Position numbers and translations under genes: made by a program | Assembly (NCBI RefSeq): GCF_023650955.1 | Contig: NZ_CP098039.1 | Coordinates: 1,860,001 to 1,924,000, forward strand | From: Thermosynechococcus sp. HN-54 | GTDB taxonomy: Bacteria > Cyanobacteriota > Cyanobacteriia > Thermosynechococcales > Thermosynechococcaceae | Reading direction: 5' to 3' | DNA length: 64,000 nt | Shown: positions 9,465-19,754 of the stretch, one piece after another | Layout: each line of letters begins with the position of its first letter | How positions within the stretch are numbered: position 1 is the stretch's first letter | The notes under the pieces: generated by a model | The model's database searches: none | Seen by the model: only the letters and a program-made list of their open reading frames with translations | What the model was told of the DNA's origin: nothing

Positions 9465-11612
9465 GTGGAGAACAAGTCGCTGGCCGGAATGGCAGGTATG
9501 GTAAAACTCTTCCCAAAACCAAAATATCGGCGAAGGATACGGCCTTGGCTGGTGTCGCTGTTGTTGGCGGCACTGATTGTTGGCGGTGGGCTGTTCAGTT
9601 GGTACCACTGGCGATCGCCCTCTTTGGCACCCCTTTACACGCTTACCGTTGAGGCACCGCCCCAAAGTCTGCAAGAGCTGGAGCAATGGGCAGAGTCTGC
9701 GGATCCCCTGAAGCGCGATCGCGCCCGCTATCTCTTGGCTGTAGAAAGCCTGAGTCGGCAGCAACCCCAAGCGGCTCTTCAGTGGCTCCAAGACCTTGAG
9801 CAGACCTACCGGCCAATGGCGGCACCGATTCTCCTCCTGCGGGCTGAGGCCTATCGCCAACAGGGAGACAACCGCAGGGCCAAGGAAACGTGGGAACACT
9901 TACTGCGGGACTATGGCAGCGAACCGGAAGCGGCAGTAGCCCTGCTGAGTTTGAATCAACCGCAAAAGGCGATCGCCCGCTTTCCCCAGCATCCGGCCGT
10001 CGTTAACTATGTGGCTGAACAGTTAAAGAACAACCCGGATCAGGTGCCCTACTTGAAGCTGGTGGCACGCTACGGTCTCTTTCTCAAGGATTACGGTACC
10101 TACCTCGAAATTTTGCGGCAGCGCTATGCCGATGAACTGACACCCGCCGACTGGGAAGCGATCGCCTTTGGCTATTGGGAAAAAATGCAATATGCCCCCG
10201 CAGCAGCGGCCTATGCCAAGGCTCCGCCAACCCCACTGAATCTCTATCGGGTGGGACGAGGACGGCAACTGAGTGAGGATCTTCGCGGCGCGATTGCGGC
10301 CTATCAAGCCCTGATTAAACGCTTTCCCAAAAGCTCAGAAGCAGCTCTTGCCCAACTGCGCCTTGCCCGTTTGGCGAAAACGCCGGCGGAGCGTCTTCCT
10401 TTGCTGGCTACCTGTCTCAAGTTAGCGACTCAAAATAAGGTGCCGGCGATCGCTGCCGATGCCCTTCTGGCACAGTACCAAGCCTACAAGGAACTGGGGA
10501 ATGCTAAAGGGGCGCAACAGAGCCAACACCAACTCTTCAAGACCTATTCCCAGAGTACGGCCGCCGCAGAACTGCGCTGGCAACTGGCTCAAGAGGCGGC
10601 CCAAAAACGGCAGTGGTCTCAGGCACAACAGTGGGTCAAGGAGATCCTCAAATTCAACGCCGAGAGTGAGATTGCCCCGCGAGCTGCCTTTTGGAAAGGA
10701 AAGTGGCAGGGGGACTCAGGCCACAGCCAAGCGCAACGCCAAACTTGGCAATTCCTCATGGAGCGCTATCCTCACACGTACTATGCTTGGCGGGCAGCCA
10801 GTCTGCTCCAAAAACCGGTGGGCACCTTTACAACCCTGCGGCAACAGCGCCCCTCGGTAGTGGGCGATCGCCAAACCATACTCCCTCTGGCGACGGGCAG
10901 CCCAACGTTGCGGGAACTGTACCTTCTGCGGCAGTCTCAGGAGGCTTGGCAACGCTGGCAGTGGGAGTTCCAAAATCGGGTGACGCCGACAGCGGCAGAA
11001 CAACTCACCGATGGCCTGATTCGCCTTGGTGTGGGGGAATACCTCGATGGCATCTTTATGCTGCAAAACTTATTTACGCGGGCAGCCAGTGAACCGGAGG
11101 TGGCAGCATTCTTTGCGCCCATTCGCCGGGATGTCCGCTTCTGGTATGCCCTTTACCCCCTGCCCTACTGGGAGTTGGTGGAAAAGTGGTCACTGGCACG
11201 CAACTTAAATCCCCTATTGGTGATGGCCTTAATTCGCCAAGAATCCCGCTTTGAAAAGGAAATCCGCTCCGTGGTGGGGGCAACGGGGTTGATGCAGTTG
11301 ATGCCAGAGACGGCTGCTTGGATTGCCGAGACGTTGAACCTAGACAGCTATTCCCTTGTCGATCCGGAGGATAATATCCGCTTGGGCACCTGGTACTTTG
11401 ACTACACCCACAATAAGTACAATCAAAACACGCTCTTGGCCTTGGCCAGCTACAATGCCGGGCCGGGCAATGTCAATCAGTGGTTGCAGCGATTTGATAT
11501 TACCGATGGCGATCGCTTTGTCGAATCCATCCCCTTTCCTGAGACCTATGGCTATGTCAAGAGTGTCTTGGAAAACTACTGGAACTACTGGCAACTCTAT
11601 GCCCAGCCCTAA
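9465..11612 (+). CDS. Soluble/membrane-anchored lytic transglycosylase (Slt70-like)
   Basis: About 715 residues: a short cytosolic N-terminus, one membrane anchor (PWLVSLLLAALIVGGGLF), a long alpha-helical TPR-like superhelix (about 70-560), and a C-terminal SLT lysozyme-like domain. The catalytic glutamate lies in LIRQESRFEKE; GATGLMQLMPETA and ALASYNAGPGNV are the other SLT signatures. It cleaves peptidoglycan glycan strands to anhydro-muropeptides in the periplasm. GTG at 9465 is the longest start; ATG at 9489 or 9498 is equally possible since no good ribosome site is visible. The next gene is another peptidoglycan hydrolase. Confidence 0.88.
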   Translation: MENKSLAGMAGMVKLFPKPKYRRRIRPWLVSLLLAALIVGGGLFSWYHWRSPSLAPLYTLTVEAPPQSLQELEQWAESADPLKRDRARYLLAVESLSRQQPQAALQWLQDLEQTYRPMAAPILLLRAEAYRQQGDNRRAKETWEHLLRDYGSEPEAAVALLSLNQPQKAIARFPQHPAVVNYVAEQLKNNPDQVPYLKLVARYGLFLKDYGTYLEILRQRYADELTPADWEAIAFGYWEKMQYAPAAAAYAKAPPTPLNLYRVGRGRQLSEDLRGAIAAYQALIKRFPKSSEAALAQLRLARLAKTPAERLPLLATCLKLATQNKVPAIAADALLAQYQAYKELGNAKGAQQSQHQLFKTYSQSTAAAELRWQLAQEAAQKRQWSQAQQWVKEILKFNAESEIAPRAAFWKGKWQGDSGHSQAQRQTWQFLMERYPHTYYAWRAASLLQKPVGTFTTLRQQRPSVVGDRQTILPLATGSPTLRELYLLRQSQEAWQRWQWEFQNRVTPTAAEQLTDGLIRLGVGEYLDGIFMLQNLFTRAASEPEVAAFFAPIRRDVRFWYALYPLPYWELVEKWSLARNLNPLLVMALIRQESRFEKEIRSVVGATGLMQLMPETAAWIAETLNLDSYSLVDPEDNIRLGTWYFDYTHNKYNQNTLLALASYNAGPGNVNQWLQRFDITDGDRFVESIPFPETYGYVKSVLENYWNYWQLYAQP

Positions 11613-11649
11613 AAAATCGTCTATTCTCTAAGGGGGTACGAGTTGAATC

Positions 11650-12372
11650 ATGGATCAGGATATTCCTGTTGCGGAACGGCTGCAACCAATTTCTAAGGGC
11701 AAAGCGGAACCTCGGCGAGGGGGATGGGCGATCGCCAGCGCCATTGTCCTCGTAAGTCTTGTGGGGGTAGGAGCAGTGTGGTTCCTCAATCGTCCCACGG
11801 AATCACCAACGGCTACGGAAACGGAGCCAACCGTACCGCCAACGGAAAATCTGCTGGGACATCTGCCCTACGAGGAAGCCCCTCTCGCGGAACTGGAACC
11901 CATCAGTGCCGATGGCCAAATCAAGTTACGGCGAGCCGCAGCAGAGCGGTTTCGTGCCATGGTAGCAGCAGCGCAGCAGGAGGGAGTGGTATTAGTGCCC
12001 CTATCCGGTTTTCGCTCCAAGCAGGATCAGGACTATCTCTTTTTTGAAGTCAAGGAGCAACGAGCACAACGAGCCAGTGAGCGGGCATTGGTGAGTGCAC
12101 CCCCCGGCTATAGCGAACACCATACGGGCTATGCCGTTGATATTGGCGATGGCGCCCGGCTGGACACCCATCTCAAGGAGACCTTCGAGGATACCCCTGC
12201 CTTTCGCTGGCTGGAAAAGAATGCGGCTCGTTTTAGTTTTGAACTGTCCTTTCCCCGTAATAACCCTCAGGGAGTGAGTTATGAGCCTTGGCACTGGCGA
12301 TTTGTGGGCGATCGCCACAGTTTGCAAACCTTCTACAGAGCACGGCAACTGACACTGAGGAACGAACCATGA
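11650..12372 (+). CDS. VanY/LdcB-type peptidoglycan carboxypeptidase (M15B)
   Basis: 240 residues: cytosolic N-terminus, one membrane anchor (about residues 28-45, AIVLVSLVGVGAVWFL), Thr/Pro-rich linker, then a zinc peptidase M15B domain. Zinc and catalytic residues are visible in SEHHTGYAVDIGD (H and D ligands) and EPWHWRF (catalytic E, third ligand H), with SGFRS before them. The enzyme trims D-Ala or the stem-peptide end in the periplasm. It lies 37 bases after the transglycosylase and its TGA overlaps the ATG of the SDR gene. Confidence 0.87.
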   Translation: MDQDIPVAERLQPISKGKAEPRRGGWAIASAIVLVSLVGVGAVWFLNRPTESPTATETEPTVPPTENLLGHLPYEEAPLAELEPISADGQIKLRRAAAERFRAMVAAAQQEGVVLVPLSGFRSKQDQDYLFFEVKEQRAQRASERALVSAPPGYSEHHTGYAVDIGDGARLDTHLKETFEDTPAFRWLEKNAARFSFELSFPRNNPQGVSYEPWHWRFVGDRHSLQTFYRARQLTLRNEP

Positions 12373-13073
12373 GGGGATTTGACCATCGAGCAGTTTTAGT
12401 AACCGGCGGTACAGGGGGACTCGGTCAAGGGGTGGTGCCTGTGCTCTTGAGCCAAGGCTATACGCTGACAATTCCCTACATTGATGCGGCGGCTCGTGAA
12501 ACCCTAGAGAAACAACTATCTGCGGCTGAATTGGCCAACGTTCGGTTTGTCCCCGCCGACTTGAACAATGAGAGCGAAGTAGATGCGCTGGTCAGTCGGA
12601 TGCCACAACTGGATGCGGTGGTTCACCTTGTCGGTGGCTTTAGCATGGGCGCAACGGCACAATTTGCCCTCAGCGATTGGCAGCAGAGTTTTCGCCTCAA
12701 TGTTGAGACCACCTTCCTAGTCTGTAAGCACGCCCTCAAACGCATGCAAGCACAGCAATACGGCCGCATTGTCACCATCGGCTCCCGCGGTGCGGTCGAA
12801 CCAGCAGCTGAACTAGCTGCCTATTGTGCTGCCAAAGCAGCAGTCGTGGCCTTGACGCGGGCGATCGCTGCCGAAACCAAAGGCAAGAACATCACTGCCA
12901 ATGTCATTCTGCCGAGTATTATCGATACCCCGGCCAATCGAGCTGCCATGGGGGAAGCCCAAGCCGTGAATTGGGTGAGTCCTGCGGCCATTGGTGAACT
13001 CATTGCCTATCTTATTTCTGAGGGAGCAGGGGCTATTAGTGGTGCTGTGATTCCTATCTATGGCAATGCCTAG
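12369..13073 (+). CDS. Short-chain dehydrogenase/reductase
   Basis: 234-residue classical SDR: nucleotide-binding TGGTGGLG at residues 12-19, NAG-equivalent segment VHLVGG, catalytic Ser in TIGSRG and the YxxxK pair in AAYCAAKAAV, then PSIIDTPANR. The fold binds NAD(P)(H); the substrate cannot be told. The ATG at 12369 overlaps the preceding stop as ATGA, which argues against the longer upstream reading that would sit inside the carboxypeptidase gene. Confidence 0.85.
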   Translation: MRGFDHRAVLVTGGTGGLGQGVVPVLLSQGYTLTIPYIDAAARETLEKQLSAAELANVRFVPADLNNESEVDALVSRMPQLDAVVHLVGGFSMGATAQFALSDWQQSFRLNVETTFLVCKHALKRMQAQQYGRIVTIGSRGAVEPAAELAAYCAAKAAVVALTRAIAAETKGKNITANVILPSIIDTPANRAAMGEAQAVNWVSPAAIGELIAYLISEGAGAISGAVIPIYGNA

Positions 13074-13084
13074 AGTGAGTTGCC

Positions 13085-13246
13085 ATGCCTTTTATTATTT
13101 TGCTCATTCTTCTTTGTACGGTCACCAATCTCTTCAGCGAGGTGCTGATTCTCACTCCCCTCGAGGTCTTGCGCTCCATTCATATTCCAGCCATCGTCCT
13201 CTGGGGCGGGCTGCTCTTGCTCTTGGCGTGGGTGATCGGAGACTAG
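13085..13246 (+). CDS. 53-residue two-helix membrane protein
   Basis: Small protein starting ATG at 13085, 11 bases after the SDR stop and preceded by GAGTGAGTTGCC. It is almost entirely hydrophobic: helix 1 PFIILLILLCTVTNLF, a short loop SEVLILTPLEVLRSIH, helix 2 IPAIVLWGGLLLLLAWVIG. It ends four bases before the convergent aminotransferase. The tight spacing, clean frame and membrane pattern support a real gene. Function unknown. Confidence 0.6.
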   Translation: MPFIILLILLCTVTNLFSEVLILTPLEVLRSIHIPAIVLWGGLLLLLAWVIGD

Positions 13247-13250
13247 CAGG

Positions 13251-14432
13251 CTAAACCTTGACAACCCTTTGACTAAATTCAGCAATTTGGGCAGCGGCGA
13301 CTTCTAAGCAGGGGCGATCGCGCACAAGGGCAAAGCGCACATAGCCCTCTCCCCCTTGACCAAAGCCAGAGCCTGGAGCGGCGGCAATCCCCGTTGCCTG
13401 CACGAGCGCTTGACAAAAGCCCAAGGAATCCCGTTGCCAAGGTTCAGGGAGTTTTGCCCACACGTACATCGTCGCTGGGGGGAGGGGCACCGGCCAGCCA
13501 TGGTCGCAAAGCGCTTGGACAAAGGTATCGCGCCGCCGCCGAAAGACCTCCCGCGTTTGCTGGACACAGGTTTGATCCCCCGTGAGGGCAGCAATGGCTC
13601 CCCGCAGGATGCCGGCGTACTGGTTAAAGTCAATCACCGATTTGATTTGGCGCAGGGCAGCAATAATGTCAGCACGACCAATGGCAAAACCAATGCGAAA
13701 CCCGCCCATATTGTAGGACTTGGAGAGGCTATAGAATTCAATACCCACCTGGCGATCGCGATCCACTTCAAAGATCGAGGGTGCCCGCTCCGCGTCAAAG
13801 ACGAGATCAATATAGGGAAAATCATGGACGAGTAAAATGCCGTGGCGATCGCAAAACTCAACCGCTGTCTTGAAAAAGTCCAAGGGAGCAACCGCCGTAG
13901 TGGGATTGTGGGGATAGCTGAGAATGAGAAGTTTGGCCTGCTCTCGCACCGTTAGGGGAATGGCTGCCAAATCCGGCAAAAAGTGATTTTCTGCCCGCAG
14001 GGGCAAGGGATACAGGTGTCCCCCCGCAAGATAGACTCCCCCGGCATGGGAGGGGTACCCCGGATCCAGCACCAACGCATACTCTTGGGGATTCATCACT
14101 GCTAGGGGCAAATGCGCCGTCCCCTCCTGCGAGCCAATGAGCGTCAGCACTTCCCGCTCTGGATCCACACTGAAGCCAAAGCGGCGTTCAAACCAAATCG
14201 CCACCGCCTGCCGAAAGGCCGCTGTACTGGCAAAGAGTTGATAGCCGTAGGTATTGGCATCGCGCACCGAAGCTTCAATCGCCGCAAGAATATGCTCCGC
14301 TACCGGCAAATCCGCAGACCCCAAGGAGAGATCGACAATCGGCTGTCCCGTGGCGGCCACTGCCGCCTTCGCCCGATCCATGGCGTCAAAGACATTGCCT
14401 TGGAAATAGCGCAGGCGATCGGCCAGCTTCAT
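13251..14432 (-). CDS. PLP-dependent aminotransferase, LL-DAP/aspartate-type
   Basis: 393-residue class I/II aminotransferase. The PLP lysine is in SLSKSYNMGGFRIG; other fold signatures are GSQEGTAHLPLAV, SYPHNPTTA and HDFPYIDLVFD. Proteins of this subgroup in cyanobacteria are annotated as LL-diaminopimelate or succinyl-DAP aminotransferases; substrate is uncertain and a dedicated dapL may be elsewhere. Its ATG overlaps the ftsY stop as ATGA, giving a coupled ftsY-aminotransferase pair. Confidence 0.82.
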   Translation of the reverse strand: MKLADRLRYFQGNVFDAMDRAKAAVAATGQPIVDLSLGSADLPVAEHILAAIEASVRDANTYGYQLFASTAAFRQAVAIWFERRFGFSVDPEREVLTLIGSQEGTAHLPLAVMNPQEYALVLDPGYPSHAGGVYLAGGHLYPLPLRAENHFLPDLAAIPLTVREQAKLLILSYPHNPTTAVAPLDFFKTAVEFCDRHGILLVHDFPYIDLVFDAERAPSIFEVDRDRQVGIEFYSLSKSYNMGGFRIGFAIGRADIIAALRQIKSVIDFNQYAGILRGAIAALTGDQTCVQQTREVFRRRRDTFVQALCDHGWPVPLPPATMYVWAKLPEPWQRDSLGFCQALVQATGIAAAPGSGFGQGGEGYVRFALVRDRPCLEVAAAQIAEFSQRVVKV

Positions 14433-15814
14433 GCTGCCACCTCCACCTCACTGGAGAGCAAGGCCTCCACAAATTCAAAACTGCAAAAGGGACGCAGATC
14501 CTTAATGCCTTCGCCGGCGCCAATAAAACGAATGGGTAACCCCAACTCCTGCACCACGGCTAAGGCCACTCCCCCCTTGGCTGTACTATCCAACTTGGTC
14601 AAGATGACCCCAGTGAGTTGGGCCGCTTCTGCAAACACCTGCGCTTGGCGCAAGCCATTTTGACCAAGGGTGGCATCGAGGACGAGCAGCGATTCAATCT
14701 GGGCATCGCCCGCTTTTTTGTCAATGATGCGGCGGATTTTCTTGAGTTCCTCCATCAGGTTGGCCTTGTTTTGCAAGCGACCTGCGGTATCCACTAGCAG
14801 CAATTCTGTGCCCCGGGCTTGGGCAGCACCAATGGCATCAAAAACAACGGCAGCAGGATCAGTATTTTTGCCGGGGTTGGCAATCACCTCCACACCGGAG
14901 CGCTGTCCCCAAATTTTCACCTGTTCGGTGGCGGCCGCCCGAAACGTATCCGCCGCTGCAATCAGACAACGATAGCCCGACTGGGTGGCAATGTGGGCGA
15001 GTTTGCCAATCGTGGTGGTTTTGCCAACGCCATTGACACCGGCAATCAACCAGATATTCAGCACGCCCTTTTTCGGGGCAAAGTCACGACGGTAGCCCTC
15101 CTGAAACGGCCGATCCAGAATCTCTCGCAGAATCTCCTTCAGGTAGGCGATCGCCCGATCGGCGGGCAGCGTTTCTTGGCGAATTTTCGTTTGCAGGGCC
15201 GCAATAATCTGATCCGTGGCCTTGACGCCCACATCCGACTGCAACAGCAGCATCTCAATCTCTTCGACAGCATCCCGACTTAAAGGGCCTTGGCCAACGA
15301 TCGCCCGCAGTTGATGCACCAGTCCACGACGGGTTTTGCCCAGACCTTGGCGCAGGCGTTGTAACCAAGTAATTTCCTCAATATCCACCTCCTCTGGGCG
15401 CCGGCCTTGGGCGGCGAGCACCTCCGCTGACCACAAAAAGCCCTCATCAAGAACAAGGGAGGAGGCTGGTTCTACCGGCTCAGCTTCAACAACGGGCTGG
15501 ACAGGGGCAGATTCAGCAACAGCGACCTTTTCAGACTCTACAGAGACGGGAGCGGGGGCCTCAGCCGCCACTGGTTCGGCCGGCGGTGTCTCTTGAGTTT
15601 CTTCAGGGGTTTCAATGGTCGCAGCACTTTCCGATTGCTGTCGCGCTTGAATGGACTGGAGTGCGGTTTTTGCCCAGTTGAGGATGCCGGGAGAAGCGGT
15701 AGATTCTGTAGATTCTTTAGATTCTGCGGATGGTGCTGCCGTTGGGGTTTCTGCCGGCGGCGATGGCTCCTCACCACTGCCACCAAACTTGCGTCGAAAC
15801 CAATTAAAAACCAT
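14429..15814 (-). CDS. ftsY: Signal recognition particle receptor FtsY
   Basis: 461-residue SRP GTPase that docks ribosome-nascent-chain complexes at the membrane. The N-terminal A domain (residues 1-140) is Glu/Pro/Ala-rich and acidic as usual. The N domain is followed by the G domain with [16 protein letters not shown] (G1), [16 protein letters not shown] (G3), [10 protein letters not shown] (G4) and the closing [13 protein letters not shown]. Complete. Confidence 0.95.
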   Translation of the reverse strand: MVFNWFRRKFGGSGEEPSPPAETPTAAPSAESKESTESTASPGILNWAKTALQSIQARQQSESAATIETPEETQETPPAEPVAAEAPAPVSVESEKVAVAESAPVQPVVEAEPVEPASSLVLDEGFLWSAEVLAAQGRRPEEVDIEEITWLQRLRQGLGKTRRGLVHQLRAIVGQGPLSRDAVEEIEMLLLQSDVGVKATDQIIAALQTKIRQETLPADRAIAYLKEILREILDRPFQEGYRRDFAPKKGVLNIWLIAGVNGVGKTTTIGKLAHIATQSGYRCLIAAADTFRAAATEQVKIWGQRSGVEVIANPGKNTDPAAVVFDAIGAAQARGTELLLVDTAGRLQNKANLMEELKKIRRIIDKKAGDAQIESLLVLDATLGQNGLRQAQVFAEAAQLTGVILTKLDSTAKGGVALAVVQELGLPIRFIGAGEGIKDLRPFCSFEFVEALLSSEVEVAA

Positions 15815-15842
15815 GCCCTATCCTCTGTCCGACTGAACTTGC

Positions 15843-16703
15843 CTATTTCCCAGAATAGCCTTGATTTTCCTGTAAAAAGGCTTGCAGGCGATCGCCCACC
15901 CACTGACTCAAACTGGGGTGACCCACCACCAAAGGTTCCCAGTGTTGCACATCACCGCGATTGTAGCGGGGCAACTCACCATTGGCATAGGTAAAGGCAC
16001 CCCCCGCCTCCTGCATGATCAAATCTGGTGCCGCTAAATCCCAGTCCTTCGGGGCACTGCGCCCTGTAAGGTTGACGTACAGATCCGCATCCCCTTGGCA
16101 AATACTTGCCGTTTTACAGCCCATACTCCCCATGGGAATGAGCTGGACTGCCCCCAAGGTTCTCAAAAAGGCCTGTAGGCGCTCTCCGCCGTGGCTCCGA
16201 CTCATCACCACCCGCAACGGCTGTCCCTCCCTAGGGGGTTGAACCCACAAACGTGTCGAACCATGGCGCGTTTCTCGATAGGCTCCTGCGCCGGCAATGG
16301 CGGTGTAGATCACCTCCTGCTCCGGCCAGACAACAGCCGCTAAACAGGGGCGATGTTCATGCACCAAGGCGACGTGAATCGCGTACTCCCCCGTTTGCTG
16401 CAAAAAGTCGTAGGTGCCATCGAGGGGGTCAATCATCCACTGGTAGGGCTGGGGCAACGGCTGACCTAGGGTGTAGGTCTCTTCTGTTAAATAACCAAAC
16501 TGCGTCGGCGGAAAATAAGCTTGGAGGGAATGGCGCAAAAAGGTATCAATCGTTTCATCGGCAAGGGTAACGGGATCACCGCCTTTATCCTGCACCGTTA
16601 GATCCTTCACCTGACGGTAAAACCGGCGCAGCTGCTCAAGGGCTTGCCAAAGGATGGGGCGCAGGGTGGCAAGGGTATTCTCAAGATCAAGGGAGGGGGA
16701 CAT
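15843..16703 (-). CDS. Inositol monophosphatase-family phosphatase, CysQ-like
   Basis: 286 residues. Metal-binding motifs of the lithium-sensitive phosphatase superfamily are present: GDPVTLADE, LTEET, DPLDGTYDF and WDLAAPDLIMQEAGG. Cyanobacterial proteins of this subgroup act as 3'(2'),5'-bisphosphate nucleotidase, removing PAP formed in sulfate assimilation; inositol-phosphate activity is the alternative. It directly abuts the ABC ATPase gene upstream (16703/16704). Confidence 0.78.
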   Translation of the reverse strand: MSPSLDLENTLATLRPILWQALEQLRRFYRQVKDLTVQDKGGDPVTLADETIDTFLRHSLQAYFPPTQFGYLTEETYTLGQPLPQPYQWMIDPLDGTYDFLQQTGEYAIHVALVHEHRPCLAAVVWPEQEVIYTAIAGAGAYRETRHGSTRLWVQPPREGQPLRVVMSRSHGGERLQAFLRTLGAVQLIPMGSMGCKTASICQGDADLYVNLTGRSAPKDWDLAAPDLIMQEAGGAFTYANGELPRYNRGDVQHWEPLVVGHPSLSQWVGDRLQAFLQENQGYSGK

Positions 16704-18434
16704 CTAGGCTGCCTCAAGGGAAAGACCACGGGGAATCGCGGCAATTAATGTGCGGGTATAGTCGTGCTGGGGTTGTCGGTAAACGGCTTCCGCTTCACCC
16801 ATTTCCACAATTTCGCCATTGTACATAACCATGAGGCGATCGCTCATGAATTTGACAACACTGAGGTCGTGGGAAATAAAGAGGTACGTCAATTGAAACT
16901 CCCGCTGGAGTTCCTTGAGCAAATTCAGCACCTGCGCCTGTACCGATACGTCCAAGGCGGACACCGCCTCATCACAGACGACAAATTGGGGATTCAAGGC
17001 CAAGGCACGGGCAATACAAATTCGCTGCCGCTGCCCTCCGGAAAATTCATGGGGATAGCGATTTTGGGCTTGGGGGTCAATGCCCACCCGTTCAAGGAGA
17101 TAGGCCACCCGCTCTTGGTGTTGGCGCTTGGACTGATGGCGGCGGTGAATCCGCAGCGGTTCAGCCACTAACTCGCCAATGGTCATCCGGGGATCTAAGG
17201 AACTGTAGGGGTCTTGGAAAATGAGTTGCATCTGTTGCCGCAGGGGACGTAATTGGCGAGGCGATAAATGGCTAATGTCGCGATCGCCAAAAAAAATCTT
17301 GCCTTGAGCGGGTTCGAGGAGGCGCAAGAGGGTGCGTCCCAGTGTTGTTTTGCCACAGCCCGATTCCCCCACCAAGCCAAGGGTCTCCCCGGCGCGAATC
17401 GTAAACGAGACATCCCTGACAGCAGTGACAAAGCGCTGCGTGTCCGCCACAGGATACTTGACCCAAAGGTGTTCAACCCGCACCAACGGGGGTTGGCTAG
17501 CCAAATGCGCCAAGCGTTCCTGCTGCTGCACTGGTGAAATCACTTCTAATCGCGGCGGCGTGGCCGCTAGAAAGTCCGCCACTGTTGGCAGAATCGCCAG
17601 AGGCTGATCCAAGCGAGGACGACAGGCCAGTAGCCCCTTGGTATAGGGATGTTGGGGGTGACGAAAGACCTGCTGAACTGTCCCCGATTCAACAATTTGC
17701 CCTTGGTACATGACAATGACCTGATCGGCCAATTCGGCAATGAGATTGAGATCATGGGTTACAAAAATGAGCGACAGAGGGTATTGCTGCTGCAACTCCC
17801 GCAATAGCCGCAGGATTGCTGCTTGGACAGTGACATCGAGGGCAGTGGTTGGTTCATCGGCAATTAAGAGCACTGGCGAAGCAGCCATGGCCATGGCAAT
17901 CATCACTCGCTGAATTTGCCCTCCGGAAAGTTGGTGTGGATAGCGATTGAGAAAGCGTTTTTTGTCCTCAAGGGGGTCTTCAGGTTTGAGGAGATGCACC
18001 TGCTCAAGGAGGGCGATCGCCCGCTGTTGACATTGCCCCCGTGGCAATCGCTGCTGCGGATCAATGGCCTCTGCCAGTTGAAAGCCAATGGAATAGACCG
18101 GATTGAGGGAACTCATCGGTTCTTGGAAGACCATACTGATTTGGCGGCCGCGAATCTGTTGGATTTGGCGGGGGGGACAGCGCAGTAGGTCAATGACCTC
18201 ACCCTCTGGCTCAGGCTGAAACCAAGCTTGGCCGTGGCTCACTTCTCCCGGCGGCAACAGCAGCTGCAAGAGCGCCAAGCAGGTGACTGACTTTCCCGAT
18301 CCCGACTCGCCGACAATGCCAAGGGTCTGGCCCCGCTCAAGGCGAAAGGAAATGCCATCCACCGCCCGTAGGGTTTGATCGGCTTGGCGAAAGTCAACGG
18401 TGAGTTCTTCAACACGCAAAAGGGGTGAGGACAT
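16704..18434 (-). CDS. Double ATP-binding protein of an oligopeptide-type ABC transporter
   Basis: 576 residues made of two full ABC cassettes fused in tandem. Cassette 1 (about 1-270) has Walker [10 protein letters not shown], signature LSGGQIQRV and Walker [13 protein letters not shown]. Cassette 2 (about 310-576) has [20 protein letters not shown] and [12 protein letters not shown]. Both end with the oligopeptide/nickel-family tail (hP-x-P-Y-T-K/R). This is the DppD-DppF/YejF/GsiA arrangement. Permease and binding-protein genes are not adjacent, so the partners are encoded elsewhere. Confidence 0.85.
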   Translation of the reverse strand: MSSPLLRVEELTVDFRQADQTLRAVDGISFRLERGQTLGIVGESGSGKSVTCLALLQLLLPPGEVSHGQAWFQPEPEGEVIDLLRCPPRQIQQIRGRQISMVFQEPMSSLNPVYSIGFQLAEAIDPQQRLPRGQCQQRAIALLEQVHLLKPEDPLEDKKRFLNRYPHQLSGGQIQRVMIAMAMAASPVLLIADEPTTALDVTVQAAILRLLRELQQQYPLSLIFVTHDLNLIAELADQVIVMYQGQIVESGTVQQVFRHPQHPYTKGLLACRPRLDQPLAILPTVADFLAATPPRLEVISPVQQQERLAHLASQPPLVRVEHLWVKYPVADTQRFVTAVRDVSFTIRAGETLGLVGESGCGKTTLGRTLLRLLEPAQGKIFFGDRDISHLSPRQLRPLRQQMQLIFQDPYSSLDPRMTIGELVAEPLRIHRRHQSKRQHQERVAYLLERVGIDPQAQNRYPHEFSGGQRQRICIARALALNPQFVVCDEAVSALDVSVQAQVLNLLKELQREFQLTYLFISHDLSVVKFMSDRLMVMYNGEIVEMGEAEAVYRQPQHDYTRTLIAAIPRGLSLEAA

Positions 18435-18491
18435 GGCAGGGCGAACTAACTCAGAATAATCCTAGAATAGAGGCGATTCTGGCACTCAGGC

Positions 18492-19754
18492 ATGGAGTTG
18501 ATCTTTTTTGGGGTTGGCCTGCTGTTGGGTCTAGGGGTTTGGTTTTGGCAGCGCCAGCAGGTTGAGGGATATCTCGAAACCCTTCTTGAACAATATGGGG
18601 CGCGCCCCTTCAAATCTTCCCCATGGCTACGGTTACAAACTTTACTCAGGGAACAAGTCAAGCAGTTAGAACGCTGCCAGCAAAAAATGACACGATGGCA
18701 AACGCTCCTTGAATACGCCCCCATTGCCTATCTAGAGGTAGATGAAGCCAACTGCGTGGTCTGCTGTAATGAGGCAGCGCGATCGCTCCTTGGTCTAAGG
18801 CATGCCGAAGGCCGCCTTTTTTTGGAAGTGGTGCGCTCCTACGAATTGGACTGTCTCATTGAAGAGGTGCGCCAAGAGCAAACGATGCGGGAGCAAGAAT
18901 GGCTTTATGCCTACCTCACGCCGACGGGGCAAACCAAGCGTAAACCCCTGCGGGCACGGGGACTCTTCCTTGGGGAAGGGCATGTGGGTGTATTTATTGA
19001 GGATTGCGAAGAGGTGGTGCGACTGCGGGATGAGCGCGATCGCTGGGCAGCGGATGTCGCCCATGAACTGAAAACCCCCTTGACCTCGCTTCGCCTTGTG
19101 ACTGAAACCCTCCAACAACGGGTGCCTGAGTCCTTACGGGATTGGGTCGATCGCCTCCTCGAGGAAATTATTCGCCTCAGCCTCTTAGTGCAGGAACTCC
19201 TAGAATTAAACCGCCTCAGCCATACCCCTGCCGATAGCCTAGAGCGACACCCCCTCGACCTTGCGCGGCTGATTGAAACTGCTTGGCAAGCCCTCGCTCC
19301 CTTGGCTCAAGCCAAAAACATTCAGCACGAGTACACAGGCCCAGAGCAGTTTCCCTACTGCGGCAACGAATCGCAACTGTTTCGGCTCCTCGTGAATCTG
19401 TATGACAACAGCATTAAATATGGCCCAGTGGGGGGTCAAGTCATGACGCGGCTGTTGAGCGATCGCGAGGGGGGCTATCTCTGTATCGAAGTCATTGATA
19501 CCGGCAGTGGTTTTCCACCCAAGGACTTGCCCCATGTGTTTGAGCGGTTTTATCGGGCACAGGCACGGCGACATCGCTTTGTCATTCCCACCGATCCTGA
19601 AGGACGGATGCCCCCCGTCGGTAGCGGTAGTGGTTTGGGATTGGCCATTGCCCGTCAAATTGTTGAATGCCATGGCGGCTACATGCAGGCTGCCAATCAT
19701 CCCGACTATGGGGGAGCGTGGCTGCGGATTTACTTGCCCCTCACTGAGCTATAG
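18492..19754 (+). CDS. Sensor histidine kinase, PhoR/SphS-like
   Basis: 420 residues: a short N-terminal hydrophobic segment (MELIFFGVGLLLGLGVWFW), a helical linker, a PAS-like domain (about 70-170), HisKA with the phospho-acceptor H191 in DVAHELKTPLTSL, and HATPase_c with N box (NLYDNSIKYG), G1 DTGSGFP and G2 GSGSGLGLAIA. The HELKTPLTSLRL box and PAS-HisKA order resemble the phosphate sensor SphS/PhoR; no response-regulator gene is adjacent, so pathway assignment is tentative. It converges on sesA with a six-base overlap. Confidence 0.8.
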   Translation: MELIFFGVGLLLGLGVWFWQRQQVEGYLETLLEQYGARPFKSSPWLRLQTLLREQVKQLERCQQKMTRWQTLLEYAPIAYLEVDEANCVVCCNEAARSLLGLRHAEGRLFLEVVRSYELDCLIEEVRQEQTMREQEWLYAYLTPTGQTKRKPLRARGLFLGEGHVGVFIEDCEEVVRLRDERDRWAADVAHELKTPLTSLRLVTETLQQRVPESLRDWVDRLLEEIIRLSLLVQELLELNRLSHTPADSLERHPLDLARLIETAWQALAPLAQAKNIQHEYTGPEQFPYCGNESQLFRLLVNLYDNSIKYGPVGGQVMTRLLSDREGGYLCIEVIDTGSGFPPKDLPHVFERFYRAQARRHRFVIPTDPEGRMPPVGSGSGLGLAIARQIVECHGGYMQAANHPDYGGAWLRIYLPLTEL

